A stretch of DNA of 27,961 nt from Pleurotus ostreatus/Saccharomyces cerevisiae fusant (lineage: Eukaryota; Opisthokonta), in the NCBI GenBank assembly GCA_024196135.1, contig JAMQCK010000333.1:1-27961 (forward strand), given 5' to 3'. Shown piece by piece: positions 9,632 through 20,894 of this stretch. Under the pieces are notes generated by a model, which had not been told where the DNA came from, did no database searches, and saw only the letters and a program-made list of their open reading frames with translations. A program made the position numbers and the translations under genes. Numbering within the stretch: the first letter of the stretch is position 1; each line of letters starts with the position of its first letter.

Positions 9632-10609
9632 ATGCCGTCTGCATCTGCTGCGCGCTCCTACAACGCCTCCCAATCATCATCTACCAAGGAGGACCCTACC
9701 GCGGTCTTCGTCGGCGGCACCAGCGGCATAGGTCGCGCCATGGCATCTGCCTTCGCCGCCCACACCAACGGTCGCGCCCGCATAATCATCGTCGGCCGCA
9801 ACCAAAAAGCCGCCGAGGACCTACGCGCCACCCTCCCCTCCCCCGCACGCGAGCAGCTCCTCTTCATCCCCTGCGACATGAAGCTCATGCGCAACATCAC
9901 CACCGCCACCCGCGAGCTCGCCGCGCACGGCATCGACAAGATCAACTACCTCGTCCTGTCGTCGGGCGTGCTGCCGGCGGAGGGCCGCATCGAGACGGAG
10001 GAGGGCATCGACGAGAAGCTCGCGATTGCGTACTATGGGCGGTGGAAGTTCGTTTATGAGCTGCAGGGTGCGCTCGCGAAGGCCGCTGCGGCGGGCGAGC
10101 CGGCGAAGGTCCTGACGGTGCTTGCGGCTGGCGCTGGCGGGCCCATCGAGTTGGACGACCTTGGACTGAAGAAGAACTACGGCCTCATCCACACCTCGAA
10201 ATCGCAAGCAACATATACGGACCTGATGGTAGAAGTGAGTGCTCTCATGCAATCTAGCGAGATCCCAATACTGACCTCTCGCTCGTAGAAATTCGCAGAA
10301 CTGCATCCCGAGGTGTCCTTCGTCCACGCGTACCCCGGCATAGTGAAGACGGACCTGCTGTCGAACGCATCGTCTGGAATGCTGAAGGCGTTGCATTGCA
10401 TCATGGACCCCTTCATCACTCTCATCGGCAACACCGCCGAGGATTGCGCAGAGCTGATGTGGTACGCTGTCTACCAAAGCGGTCCTGGCTTTGCGCGCAT
10501 CAACCCGAAGGGGGAGAACATCGGTATGAAGGAGTATTATGGCTCGGAGGAGGCGAAGGAGCTCGTGTGGGAGCACAGCCTGGAAGTGACGCGGTCGCGG
10601 AAAGAGTGA
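9632..10609 (+). CDS. Atypical SDR-fold protein (NAD(P)-binding)
   Basis: A Rossmann-fold protein of the SDR superfamily with a fungal-specific look. Model: exons 9632-10234 and 10289-10609, 307 residues. The nucleotide-binding motif GGTSGIG (28-34) and a GRN segment after strand 2 are intact. In place of the NAG motif it has LSSGVLP, where the catalytic Ser is expected it reads LAAGAGG, and the Tyr-x-x-x-Lys position reads IHTSK, so the lysine remains while the tyrosine is replaced. A Tyr three residues earlier (KNYGLIHTSK) might substitute. HAYPGIVKTDLL marks the usual PG motif. From family knowledge, Agaricomycete genomes carry many such proteins, sometimes near secondary-metabolite genes; none is visible here. 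Catalysis is doubtful, cofactor binding likely. Confidence 0.88.
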
Positions 10610-10801
10610 TTCGGAGGCATTGGAGAGTGCACGCACCTGCGATCTGTTTGTATTATACTGTATCTTGTGAATTGGACTGGACTCGTAACTTACCGTACTT
10701 ACCTGTATTCAATCTCGCCGAGTCGCATTTGGTGTTTTCTTGGAGAAGGAAACGACTGAAGGTCCGTATAAAGTCCACAAATATATAAACACAAAAAGTC
10801 G

Positions 10802-13800
10802 CTAGGCCACATGCCGACTCCGCCGCGACTTGAGCGTACTCGAACGGTCGATGGCGGTTTTCAGACTGCGTATAGTTTGTACGATATCGGCTGTAAAGCA
10901 GTGGGCATCAGCGCATATCCAACACAACGAAGACTCAATCCAGAACGAAGAAAGAAACAAGAACTCACCCGCCTGCTTCGCACTCTCCGCCTCGAAATCG
11001 TACCGCTTCTTCCCGCCAGCATGGTTCAGAATCAACTTGAACGAGTTCGACATCTTGTGCGACTGCGAGATCTCGACAATGTTCTTGATGTGGTACGACG
11101 CCGTGCGCGAGCTGTCGAACACGGCCTTTGGCTTGTTGGTGGAGGGCATGATCTGGGTAGGAAGGAGGTGAGCTTATTTGAACCATAGAGCAGCGGAAGA
11201 TAGGGAGAGCAGAGTAACGAGGTCTCCTATACGCACATGTATATAGCCGCCGTCGATGGCCAAGACCCGTTCCTGCCGGGTCACCAGCATGGGCATCTTG
11301 CGGTAGATGACATATTTCTTGTACGCCGCCGTGTAGTCCAGCGCAGACGACAGCTGCATCTCGGGGGTGTCTGACATGCGTTTGAAGATACTCGCTGCAA
11401 GCCACCTTTGTTAACATCACACTTTCTCACTCAAAGCCTCATCTCCACTCACCATTCGGATCCGTCGTCTTCCCCGCCACCTGTATCAAATCGTGCCCAA
11501 GCTGCGGCAGCATGCTCTTCTTCACGAGCACCAGCTCGCGCTTGCCCTGCAGACTCGCGACCGTGCGGTCCAAGGGGATGAGAATGCTCATGTCCGCGAG
11601 GAGGAGGGCGTAGTCCTTGGGGTTATCGAGCTTGCGCTTGCGGCAGACGAGCTCGAGCGCCTCTTGCATGTACATGCCGGCGGAGCTGAGGGTGAGGGTG
11701 ATTAGCGAACGCGTCAATTGAGAGAACCCTCGACGAGCTCGAACCACTTACACAGGTATCGTCGTCGAGATATGCACCGCATCCGCCGTGTCGGCGACGC
11801 GGATGCGCAGGAAGATCTGCGGGCCGTGGCTCGAGGATGGACCAAGGGAGGTCGACAGGTTGAGCGAGCCGAAGGAGGAAGCAGCCATAGCGGAGCCCAG
11901 GGGGAGTGAAAGTGAGGTAGGGGCGGCGAGCGCCTTTGCGGTGTTCTGCTGGTTTGCGGTAACGCGCGATGGCCGGCGTTGGATCTTGGCTTCGATGGCA
12001 AGATTTTGTTGTACTATATGAATTATGAGCGAGGACGTTGTATACTGTGCATATTCTGACCTTACCTTGGGTCGGGTTCGCCTCCATGACCACGTAAGCG
12101 TCGGACATAAACTTGCTAATCCTCCCATTACGGTCGGGTGCTGAACCAATTGTCAGTATGCGAAAGTCAGATTCTAAGCGTGCCGCATACCAGGGAAGTC
12201 ATCATCTGGCTCGCCATCCTCTTCTGCCATGCGCAGAATCCACCCAACAGCACTGACCCGCACATGCCACCGCTCGTCGTCCTCGCCCGACAGCCCAGCA
12301 TCGATCCTTGGTTCCCAGCCCTCCTTCCAATACGTATACAGCGCAAACCCAATGACCTCCTCCACCGTCGCATCCCGCCGGATACACAATTGCAGCGGCT
12401 TGCCCCTCGGCTTCGTCGCATGCGGAAAGTACACCGGGATCGTCATCGCGCCCGGCTGCCCGCGCCCCGAGATCGCCGCATACAGCTCCGCGAACGGGTT
12501 CGACGAGCTGTCCTCCTGCGCGAGCATCGCCGTGAGCGCGGAGCGCTGCGGGCGCGCGGGGGGCACCTTGCTGCGCGTGAAGGTGAGGATCCCGTCGTCG
12601 GGCCGCGGCGTCTCGACGGGCGGGGCGGGCTCGGCGTCGTCGCCGGATTCGGTGGCGGGGCGGTCGAGCTTGCGCGGGGGGTAGTAGGGGGCGTCGTTGA
12701 CGCGTTGGGTGTTGGGTGAGGGGGTGAGCATCTCGAAGTAGGGGCCGATGCGGTTGGGGGAGGAGGATGTGGTGGAGGAGTGGGTCTCGTGAACGGGGCT
12801 GAGGCGGCCGGTGGCGCGACCAGTGGTAGGGGAGAGGGCGGCTGAGGAGGAGAGGGAACCGGTGAGCATAGACAGGGCCTCTGAGCCACTATCGTCGGAG
12901 GTGATGCCAGGACTGCGTGTTTCAGCGAAGTCTCTGAACGGGTGTTAGCGCGATATGCGACAAATCTATTGGGATGCACGCACGGATCGAATTCGTCCCC
13001 GTCGTCAAGACTTGCGGTATCGCCCACAACGTCGAACTCGTCCGATGAGGACTCATCCATGATCGGCACTCCTAGATCGTCCTCTTCAGATGAATCTTCC
13101 TCTTCGGACGACGTATCGAAGCTGAGAGGTTTCGCCGGCGCATTGCTGGCTGGAGGCACGCCGCGAGGGCGTGCAGCCATCCTGAGCCTTCTTCTGCGCT
13201 CCATCTCGGCGGCCCCCTTGAACTTGGGTATAAATTGAACAACCTTGTTCACAGGCTGCTCTTCCTCTGGCGGTGGCGTTGCTTCGTGCACCTGGACATC
13301 GATCGCGTCCGCACTAGCTTTCCCTTTGTCTTCGGCCGCAGCGTCATCCACCATGGTCGCAGACGATGTAGCATGGTTGAGGGGCGGTGCGGCCTGCGCA
13401 GGCTTCTCAGGGACTGGAGGGGGCTTCTCATCATCGTCGTCGTTGGAAAGGATGCTCCTAACGTCCGCAGCCTTGGGGATGTTGGACATGCGTTTCGACG
13501 TCGAGGCGCGTTTTCCATTGACGCGAAGACCTAGGCCGCCTGTACGACCTCCCATTATGGTTTGGGTGTACTTCAGGCGGCGTGCACCAGGGAAGCCAGA
13601 TGGGCGATCATCCTCGTCTTCGGAGAGGGGAGGACTTGGGGGTGAGAGGAGCTCTGGCCATTGCTCTTCGTCTGCGAGAGAAGATGCGGTGATGTATGGG
13701 TTGTTCTGGTATGCGTCGTCGAAGGTGATTAGACGGGGGCCATAAGGATCCTCGACGTCTCGCAGATACGACAACCGAAGTCGATGGATGAGATAACTAA

Positions 13801-13868
13801 GTTCCAATTAGCAAGCAGGCGAAGGTTAAGCAGGTAAATGCGCACTCTGTGTCGCTGATCAACGACAT
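10802..13868 (-). CDS. SIN1: TORC2 subunit SIN1/AVO1
   Basis: SIN1 (Avo1 in yeast) is the substrate-recruiting subunit of TOR complex 2, which controls AGC kinases, actin and membrane homeostasis. Model: exons 13868-13846, 13796-12984, 12933-12191, 12140-12066, 12013-11752, 11685-11453, 11394-11237, 11152-10969, 10890-10802, giving 859 residues, in frame throughout. The first coding exon has only 23 nt; splicing restores MSLISDTDYLIHRLRLSY, the conserved N-terminus. A long acidic, Ser-rich region follows, then the CRIM domain from ~424 (NPFAELY...IPVYFP...VGWILRM...DDDFP), a Raf-like RBD at ~635-715 (SAGMYMQEALELVCRKRK, DYALLLADMSILIPLDRT) and a C-terminal PH domain from ~720 (YKKYVIYRKMPMLVTRQE...IDGGYIH; SNSFKLIL). 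All expected domains are present in order, so the gene should be functional. Confidence 0.95.
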
Positions 13869-14244
13869 GGCTGGCACTCTCAGCGCATGATCAGTGGGCT
13901 GCAAAGTGATAGTTTAAGACAGGTGAGTTGGCGACGCCTGTTTGCCGAATGCGGGGAACGCCTCGGACCTCCGCGGCACATTCGCGTGGGTGGCGCGCTT
14001 GTCCCGAACCCTCATCATCATAGCAGACCTATGACTTAGGCTTGTTTTTATACCCGTACGCTGCCCACAATGGACCCCAATCTGATAATCCGACGACTTC
14101 GATTCGCTGGACCGAGTCACGAGTGAGAGCGGCCACCGGGCCTCATGACGTTGCGGCCCGTCTCCCCTCCTTCGCGGGACTATAAACGGCGCGAGAACAC
14201 TCCCTTCAACGCTTCTTGACCTCCCATACCTCCCAGCGATAGCA
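13869..14244. promoter_or_regulatory. Shared divergent promoter of SIN1 and the dihydroxy-acid dehydratase gene
   Basis: These 376 bases separate two divergent start codons. A TATAAA at 14181-14186 serves the dehydratase. A CGAGTCA at 14113-14119 is one mismatch from the Gcn4/Cpc1 site and could link the gene to amino-acid control; this is weak. Confidence 0.45.
14181..14186 (+). promoter_or_regulatory. TATA box of the dihydroxy-acid dehydratase gene
   Basis: TATAAA lies 59-64 bp before the ATG at 14245. The short distance leaves little room for another upstream coding exon. Confidence 0.55.
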
Positions 14245-16816
14245 ATGGCTGATACGGGCGTGCAAATGTACGCTACCCGCTCAGTCCAGAGACATCTCCT
14301 CATCCCTTGGCAGCCACAATGTATCTGGGGCATCCCCTAGCGCTCCTGCATCTGCCCCCAAGCTGAACAAGATTTCATGCCAAATCACTCAGGAGAAGGT
14401 GTGTGCTGGCGGCATACCCCAGGACTGTTGCTCATAGACTCTCAAGATACGGGGCGGCGCCCAAGCAATGCGTAGGTTTCCTCGATCATGATGATCCCGC
14501 ATTTCAACAACAGAAACCAGTGTATGCCGTCGGTCTGACCGAAGAGGACATGAACAAGCCTCAAGTAAGCAAACCCCCTCAGCGCTGCTCATTGTGCACC
14601 AAACATTACAATAGATTGGCATCTCCCCCATTTGGTGGGAAGGCAACCCTTGCAATGTGCACTTGGTAGGCAACGTCCTTTCTCCTAAGAGATGATCTTC
14701 CTTCAACCTTCGTCTAGCTCGATTTAGCCAAACACGTCAAGAAGGGCTGCGAAGACGAAGAGATGGTTGGCTTGATCTTCAACACCATCGGCGTGAGGTA
14801 CGAAAGCGTCGAAAACGGCATGCCAATTGGGACCTCACAATGAACTTCAGCGACGCGATAACTATGGGTACAGATGGTAAGCAACTGCACATCGCGATGA
14901 AGCTCTCGCTCACTCCTGTGACCAGGCATGCGCTACTCGTATGTATGACTTGCACCGAAGTCTTGCCGCGTTTCTGACACTTTTCTCAGCCTGCCGAGTC
15001 GCGACCTTATTGCAGACTCCATCGAAGCGGTATGCATCCCTGTACTCTTTTCATTTGTCTGGAGGCTAACATGCATTCTAGGTGACAATGGTACCCTGAA
15101 TGTCCCCCCGCCTGATTCCAAGCTCATTCTCACCTCCCCCTTCAGGCCCAGCACTACGACGCCAACATCTCCATCCCCGGCTGCGACAAGAACATGCCCG
15201 GCTGCCTCATGGCCGCCGCCCGCCACAACCGGCCCACCATCATCGTCTACGGCGGCACCATCCAGCCCGGCACCCGACACGTCGACTGCCCGGGCATGGG
15301 CTTCGAGAAGGGCGGCACCGTCAACATCTCCGACGCCTTCGAGTCGTACGGCGCCTTCGCGGTCGGGAAGATTAGCGACGACGAGCGCTTTGACGTGGTC
15401 CGACACGCGTGCCCGGGGCCCGGGGCGTGTGGCGGGATGTTCACGGCGAATACGATGTCGAGCGCGCTGGAGGTGCTGGGGATGAGTCTGCCGTATTCGG
15501 CGAGCACGCCGGCGACGTATCCGGCGAAGGTGCAGGAGTGTGTGAAGGCGGCGGGGTATTTGAAGAGGTTGTTGGAGAAGGATATCAAGCCGAAGTAAGT
15601 GAAGGTTATGCGACGAGCGCTCCGTGATTACTGACGATGATAGGGACATCTTGACTCGTCAATCCTTCTTGAACGCCATTGCGGTGATCAACGTTATTGG
15701 CGGTTCGACCAACGCGGTACATACATGATACGCGTGCTTGGCCAACAACTGACACCCCTCGTAGGTCCTGCACCTCCTGGCCATCGCCCGCGCTGCAGAC
15801 GTCGAGCTCTCGATCGACGACTTCCAGAACGTCGCCGACAAGACCCCCTTCCTCGCCAACCTCATGTACGCTCCCTTTTCGCTTTCCGCGTCGTCTTCTA
15901 ACTCTCGTACCTTGCCCCAGGCCCTCCGGCAAATTCTACATGGAAGACGTCCACAAGATCGGCGGAATCCCCGCCATCGTCAAATACCTCCTCGCCAACA
16001 CCGCCCTCCTCGACGGCACCCAGCTCACCGTCACCGGCAAGACGCTCGCCGAGAACGTCGCGGATGCGCCGGACATCGACTTCAGCTTGCTCTCCGACGG
16101 TACCCCGGTTCAAGATGTTGTGCGCCCGTTGGAGAGGCCGATCAAGCCGACGGGGCATCTGACGATTCTGAGGGGTAATTTGGCGCCTGGGGCGGCGGTG
16201 GCGAAGTTGACAGGGAAGGAGGGGCTGAGGTTCGAGGGAGAGGCGATTTGTTTTGATAGGTGGGTATGCGAATTGGGGAGGAATGGGAGGGAAAGAGGGC
16301 TGACTTGAGGATTCAGTTTGGACGCTGGATTCTATCCTGCGTTGGAGGCGGGGAAGATCAAGCCGGGCATGGTCGTCATATTCCGCTATCAGGGCCCGAA
16401 GGGAGCTCCTGGTATGCCGGAGATGCTTGGGCCCACAGGCGCGCTCGCAGGTGCAGGCCTTCTCGGGTACGCTGCCTCCAATTTTTCTCACCCTCCCCGC
16501 TCACTCATCTTCTCCCAGCCAGACCGCCCTCATCACCGACGGCCGCTTCTCCGGCGCCTCGCGCGGCTTCATCATCGGGCATGTTGTCCCCGAGGCGCGC
16601 CTCGGCGGGCCCCTCGCGCTCGTCCACGACGGCGACCGCATCGTCATTGACGCCAAGACACGCACGATCAACTGGGAGGTCAGCGACGAGGAGCAGAAGC
16701 GTCGCGAGGAGGAGTGGCAGAAGTCGGATCTGGGCAAGCTAAATGTGAAGCGCGGGGTGCTGCTGAGGTATGCGAGGGATGTGCAATCGGCGAGCGAGGG
16801 GGCGTATTGTGATTAA
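14245..16816 (+). CDS. ILV3: Dihydroxy-acid dehydratase (valine/isoleucine biosynthesis)
   Basis: DHAD dehydrates 2,3-dihydroxy acids to 2-keto acids in valine and isoleucine synthesis using an Fe-S cluster. Model of 16 exons: 14245-14267, 14314-14398, 14438-14471, 14521-14564, 14615-14665, 14718-14797, 14851-14876, 14926-14938, 14990-15029, 15082-15090, 15146-15594, 15644-15716, 15765-15865, 15921-16259, 16317-16466, 16519-16816; 604 residues. Exons of 13 and 9 nt are needed to give DGMRYSLPSRD and VTMAQHYDAN. Signatures: [29 protein letters not shown] (cluster Cys), [49 protein letters not shown]. The cluster cysteines are all present. The N-terminus (MADTGVQIHNVSGAS) carries no Arg-rich presequence, unlike standard mitochondrial Ilv3, so this may be a cytosolic paralogue. 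Confidence 0.94.
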
Positions 16817-17095
16817 GCAACGGGTGTGCTTAATAACAAGTGGAAGAGCCAATGTATCAGCTATAATGTGTGTATTACACTGCTTGATGAACGCGTATTT
16901 GATGACCCGTAGTATGCAAGAATGAGTGAACTGACGTCGATGTATCTTCAAAGTGACATTGTTCCCAACGGGGATACGGGAGCAAAGAAGCTACGACATA
17001 TCCGCATTTGGAAGGAATTTCCTTGAAGGCACATTGTGCCACGCCATACTCGCCCCAAACGGAATAAACAACATAAGATTAAGACATGCAGATTA

Positions 17096-20000
17096 CTACT
17101 CAAGCCTTGGCCGCTTACTTCTCGCAGCCCTTGCCCAAATCTCATCAAGGTCCGACTCCAGCTCCTTGACCCTGCCCTCCAGCTCAGTGACCCGAGTTTT
17201 CAGCTTCTTTCCTTCGAGCTCCTTGGCGGCTTCGGCCCCAGAGAGCTGGGACCGCGTGCTCTCTACCTGCGACTGAAGCTCCTTCACTTCCTTCTGTAGG
17301 CCCTGTATTTGCTTGTCCTTGCTGTCGAGATCCTCACGGAAACGCGCTTCTGTCTGCCGGCGCACCGTCTCAACGGCATCCTTTTGCCGGATAACGATAT
17401 CCTGGATAGCGGCCAGGTGGTACTCCAATGACTCTTCGGACTCGCCCATCGACATGTTGGCTGTGCGCGAGCGCTCTGTGGATACCTCAGCGTTCGTCGA
17501 GTGACGCTCGGCAGGTTCGGCCTGTGCTGGAGGTGTGATGGGGTCCGACGACAATGGCGCTTGACGATGTTTTGCAGTTGATGCACGCTCTTTTCCGGTC
17601 CCATCTGACATCTCCACTGCGAAAGCGCTTAGCCGCGGACAGGGTGAGTAGAGCGGAGTGCAAGCCTTACCATCTCTTGTCGATGTCGATATCGAGCCAC
17701 CAAGCACAGACGACGCAGCAATGGTTGAGCGAGTCGAGAGCGCGGCTCCCACGCGATCCGGACCAGGGGCTCGGGTGTAGAGATCTAGTACGTGCGTGGT
17801 TAGATTAGGTCCTGCGAGGATTGAGATGATGGCCTCGAACCGTCGTCACTGTCGTCTGCATCGCCAGAAATTTCAAGCCCTCTCCCTTGTCCACCTAGAG
17901 AGATGTGAGAAAAGCTGAGCATCAGGTCGAACGTCACGTACTACTTGGAATGTTGCCTGAGGGCTGATATGTCAGCATAATTTCAGCGCTGATGAAATTA
18001 TCTACTCGCCTTCTGTTCGAGCCACGGGATTCAATGCTTGTTGGCCTCCTTGAGGGCTCGTTCGAGAGTTCGATGGACCTGGTGAAGGCATTTACACATC
18101 AGCCGCGCGCAGGTACGTATGTACACACCACTCTCATTCTGAACCGTGACATTCCCTCCTGCAGTGCTCTGCGCAGCGCCTACGTTGGGCGTCGTCAATC
18201 GAGATTGCATCGCAGATCGGACGACTCACCGGATGTTTGCGCATGATGTGCGACGTCAAACGCAGAGCTGCGGATGTCGAACGCGTGCATAAAGGCTTGA
18301 AATACCGTAGGCACTACATCCACAGAGTTATCAGCGTTTGAACCCCCTGCGGTCGCTTCTTCGTTCTTCTCCTTCTTGTGATAATCCTTCCACGCTTCGC
18401 TCAGATAAGGGCCGACGTAGCATACACAGCCAGTCCCCTTGTGCGTTGGACAGGGAGCAGGCAGCGAGAAGGCGAAGACCCCTTTGTCCGTGTCCCATAT
18501 CGCGCGAGGAAAAGAGTATTGATACTCCCGCATGGTCACGTCCCTGTCGTCGAGACCCTTGAACATGTACTGCATGCCGCGACGTAGCTGGGCATAACCA
18601 GGTACATGGCGCTGCACTAACGGAGCGGCAAGCAATGTACGAATGGCATAGGAATGCACGCCAGTATATGCCTTCGAGGCGGTGAGGATGGCATGGGTGA
18701 GGGGCGAGGTGACGACGGGATGCATTCCGAGCTCTTTGATGAGGGCGATATCTTCGCTGGCGTTCGGAGAATGTGGATAAAATCCAACATTGTCCGGAAC
18801 TGTGGGATGTGTCTGGCGCCACGCAGCGAGAAATGCCTCTCGGTATGTATCCGGATTGACGTCGGCGGTGCGATCCTTCTTCGCAAGCCAGTTCGAGAGT
18901 ACGCGCCCAACAGTGGCTCCGATGTCCGGGTGGGTGTCCTTGAGGACGGCGAGCGCAATTTCTTGCGCTAGATCCGGCTCAGTGTCAAATGCTTTGTTCG
19001 CGGCTTCTGCGACCTTTATACGATACTCATGGAACTTCGGACTACGCCCCATGCGTATTTCTGCCCGATCAGATGAGATATCGAGAGGTCCGTGGTAGTT
19101 GATTGACAGCTGGATGAGAGGGGGAGGATGCGGCACGAGTTGGTCTCGGTGGTAGAATAAGGGTTTATCTCCAGGGGCTTTGAAGAACGTGACAGCGTCC
19201 GTGATCTTCCACTGCGAGGGAGGAGGCATGGCGCCGTAGATGGCGGAAAAGAGGGTTTCCACCGACAGCGACGGGAGACCGAGGATAGTTACGCAGACTT
19301 CATCTTCGCTGACATTGGATTCTTCGTCATCAGGCTCCATGACATCTCCCGAGAGCCCCTTTGCCTTGGAGGCGAGATTTTGTGTGAATCTTCGTTTGTA
19401 CATCGTTCGCACGGCTTTCTCAGCTGTAGCAAGATCCTGTTCTGAGATGACCACGTCGTCCGCGTCACTGTCACCGTCGTCAGAAGCGTCCTCTTCTGAG
19501 CCCGGAGCGGCCTTCTTTGAATGCCCCTTGGCTTCAGCTGGTTCCGTGTGAGTAGTCGAACGACGCAAAATTAATCTCGCTTACCCCAGCGTCGGGCCAA
19601 GTCCATGGCGGTCAGAGGCTCCAGATCATCCATGACGACCTGCAGCTGTGGGAGATGGCTGTATCTTCCTCGCCGTCTCTTCCATTTAAGCTCTCCGATT
19701 TGATGGCCAACACGAAAGGATACACCAGCCTTCAAGGGCTTGATCTCCAGCGCTTTGCAATGCTCTTCGACCCTCTCGTGAAGATACTGAGACGCCAGAA
19801 TAAAGCCTTTGCCCTTCTCGCCGACTGCGTTGGTCAGACGACTCGTTGATGCGCCGTCGACTACGAGCGTGTTAAAGTCGGCACTCCGATCGAGATGATT
19901 GTTGTAAAAAGTGAGGCCCATGATGACTGTGTCGTCGTCCGTGTTGAGTTTTGCGTCCCAAACGACGACGCAAAGCTTCAACTCGTCCTCGTATTGTGTC

Positions 20001-20384
20001 TTGACGAGGTCGCCGGTGGGAATTGTAGCGCTGAGGATGTAGACAGGCAGCCATGCCGGCTTGCGTAGGGTCGTCCCGTGAGGGCCCGTGAGTAGACCGG
20101 GATAATCTGCGATAAGCCTAGTTTTCCGAGCCTCGCGATGCCTTCGCAGCGTGTTGCGGAGATCCCAACGGACCCAGTCATTCCATGCATAGATATCGCA
20201 TTCTTTAAGGATCTGCCCGACTTGGTTCTGTATTGCCAGGAGTGCGCTCGTCAGCTAATTCAAAAATATAGTCTGTAGAATACATCACCTGTAAATATTC
20301 TTTGATGGCAAAAGGTATATCAAAGTGGTCCAGCTCCGCCGCACCCTTGACTTTCCAGTCCCAGCGCGGTTTTTGTGGAGGCAT
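17096..20384 (-). CDS. Large putative nuclear protein, tandem copy 1 (GHKL/MORC-like layout)
   Basis: No family recognised with certainty. Model: exons 20384-20289, 20227-19585, 19537-18230, 18158-18129, 18078-18010, 17956-17942, 17894-17841, 17784-17671, 17616-17096; 949 residues, in frame. Blocks: conserved N-terminus (PRWDWKVKGAAELD; Trp-rich NIYAWNDW-type region ~42-50), a segment DGASTSRLTNAVGEKGKGF (~156-174) like the G2 box of GHKL ATPases, an acidic patch (~260-280), KRRFTQNLA (~294-302), NYHGPLDISSDR (~393-404), VFQAFMHAF (~656-664), a Ser/Pro/Gly linker split over exons of 15-114 nt, a coiled coil (~853-937) and a basic tail RSKRPR (942-947). Intron 5 uses a GC donor (gcgagt). Its closest relative is the adjacent downstream copy at 20895-24286. 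A MORC-like role is inference only; the N-box is not visible. Confidence 0.78.
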
Positions 20385-20894
20385 GTCGTGTTTCCGTGTG
20401 TATGCGTCAATCCCTGTCAAGCACATCAGCGAGTAGCCCAGTTGATAGCGAGACGCTTCAAACCTAAGGGGTCGTACGAGATCGTGGGTCCAGCGAAGTT
20501 AGTATGCTCCGGACGGGGAGAGCCGTGCCATACGATATCGGCAATCAGCGAAGGATTCGGTCACACGGTCATACAACGCGGCGATCGCCGCGGCGGCTCA
20601 TTCGCGCTCAGCCGAGTGCTGCTGGCCAAAGTACAAGTTATATCTTCTGCGTATGCGTATACGTAGCCCTCGATGCGCTGCGCACATCGTCACTTCCCCT
20701 TTCGCGGGTGACTGCAACTGGTACTAGATCGTACGCAACCCATTGTACTATACGTAGCCCAACGGACTTACTAGTTCGGAAAGGCAATGGAATAAAGGTG
20801 CGTATTGTTGTGCCGTCTTGACTCTGAGTACATCAGTAGTACTTCACTCAGGAAGATGTCGTCTGGCGAGGACAGTAGGAGACAGAGAGCGAAC
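20385..20894. other. Spacer between the two tandem paralogues
   Basis: These 510 bases contain the promoter of copy 1 and the 3' UTR of copy 2. Short ORFs here do not look coding, and I found no repeat that marks the duplication joint. Confidence 0.4.

Noticed and set aside
12174..13807. Many long frames on the opposite strand of the SIN1 gene
   Set aside because: They are shadows of the GC-rich coding strand and have no domain pattern.
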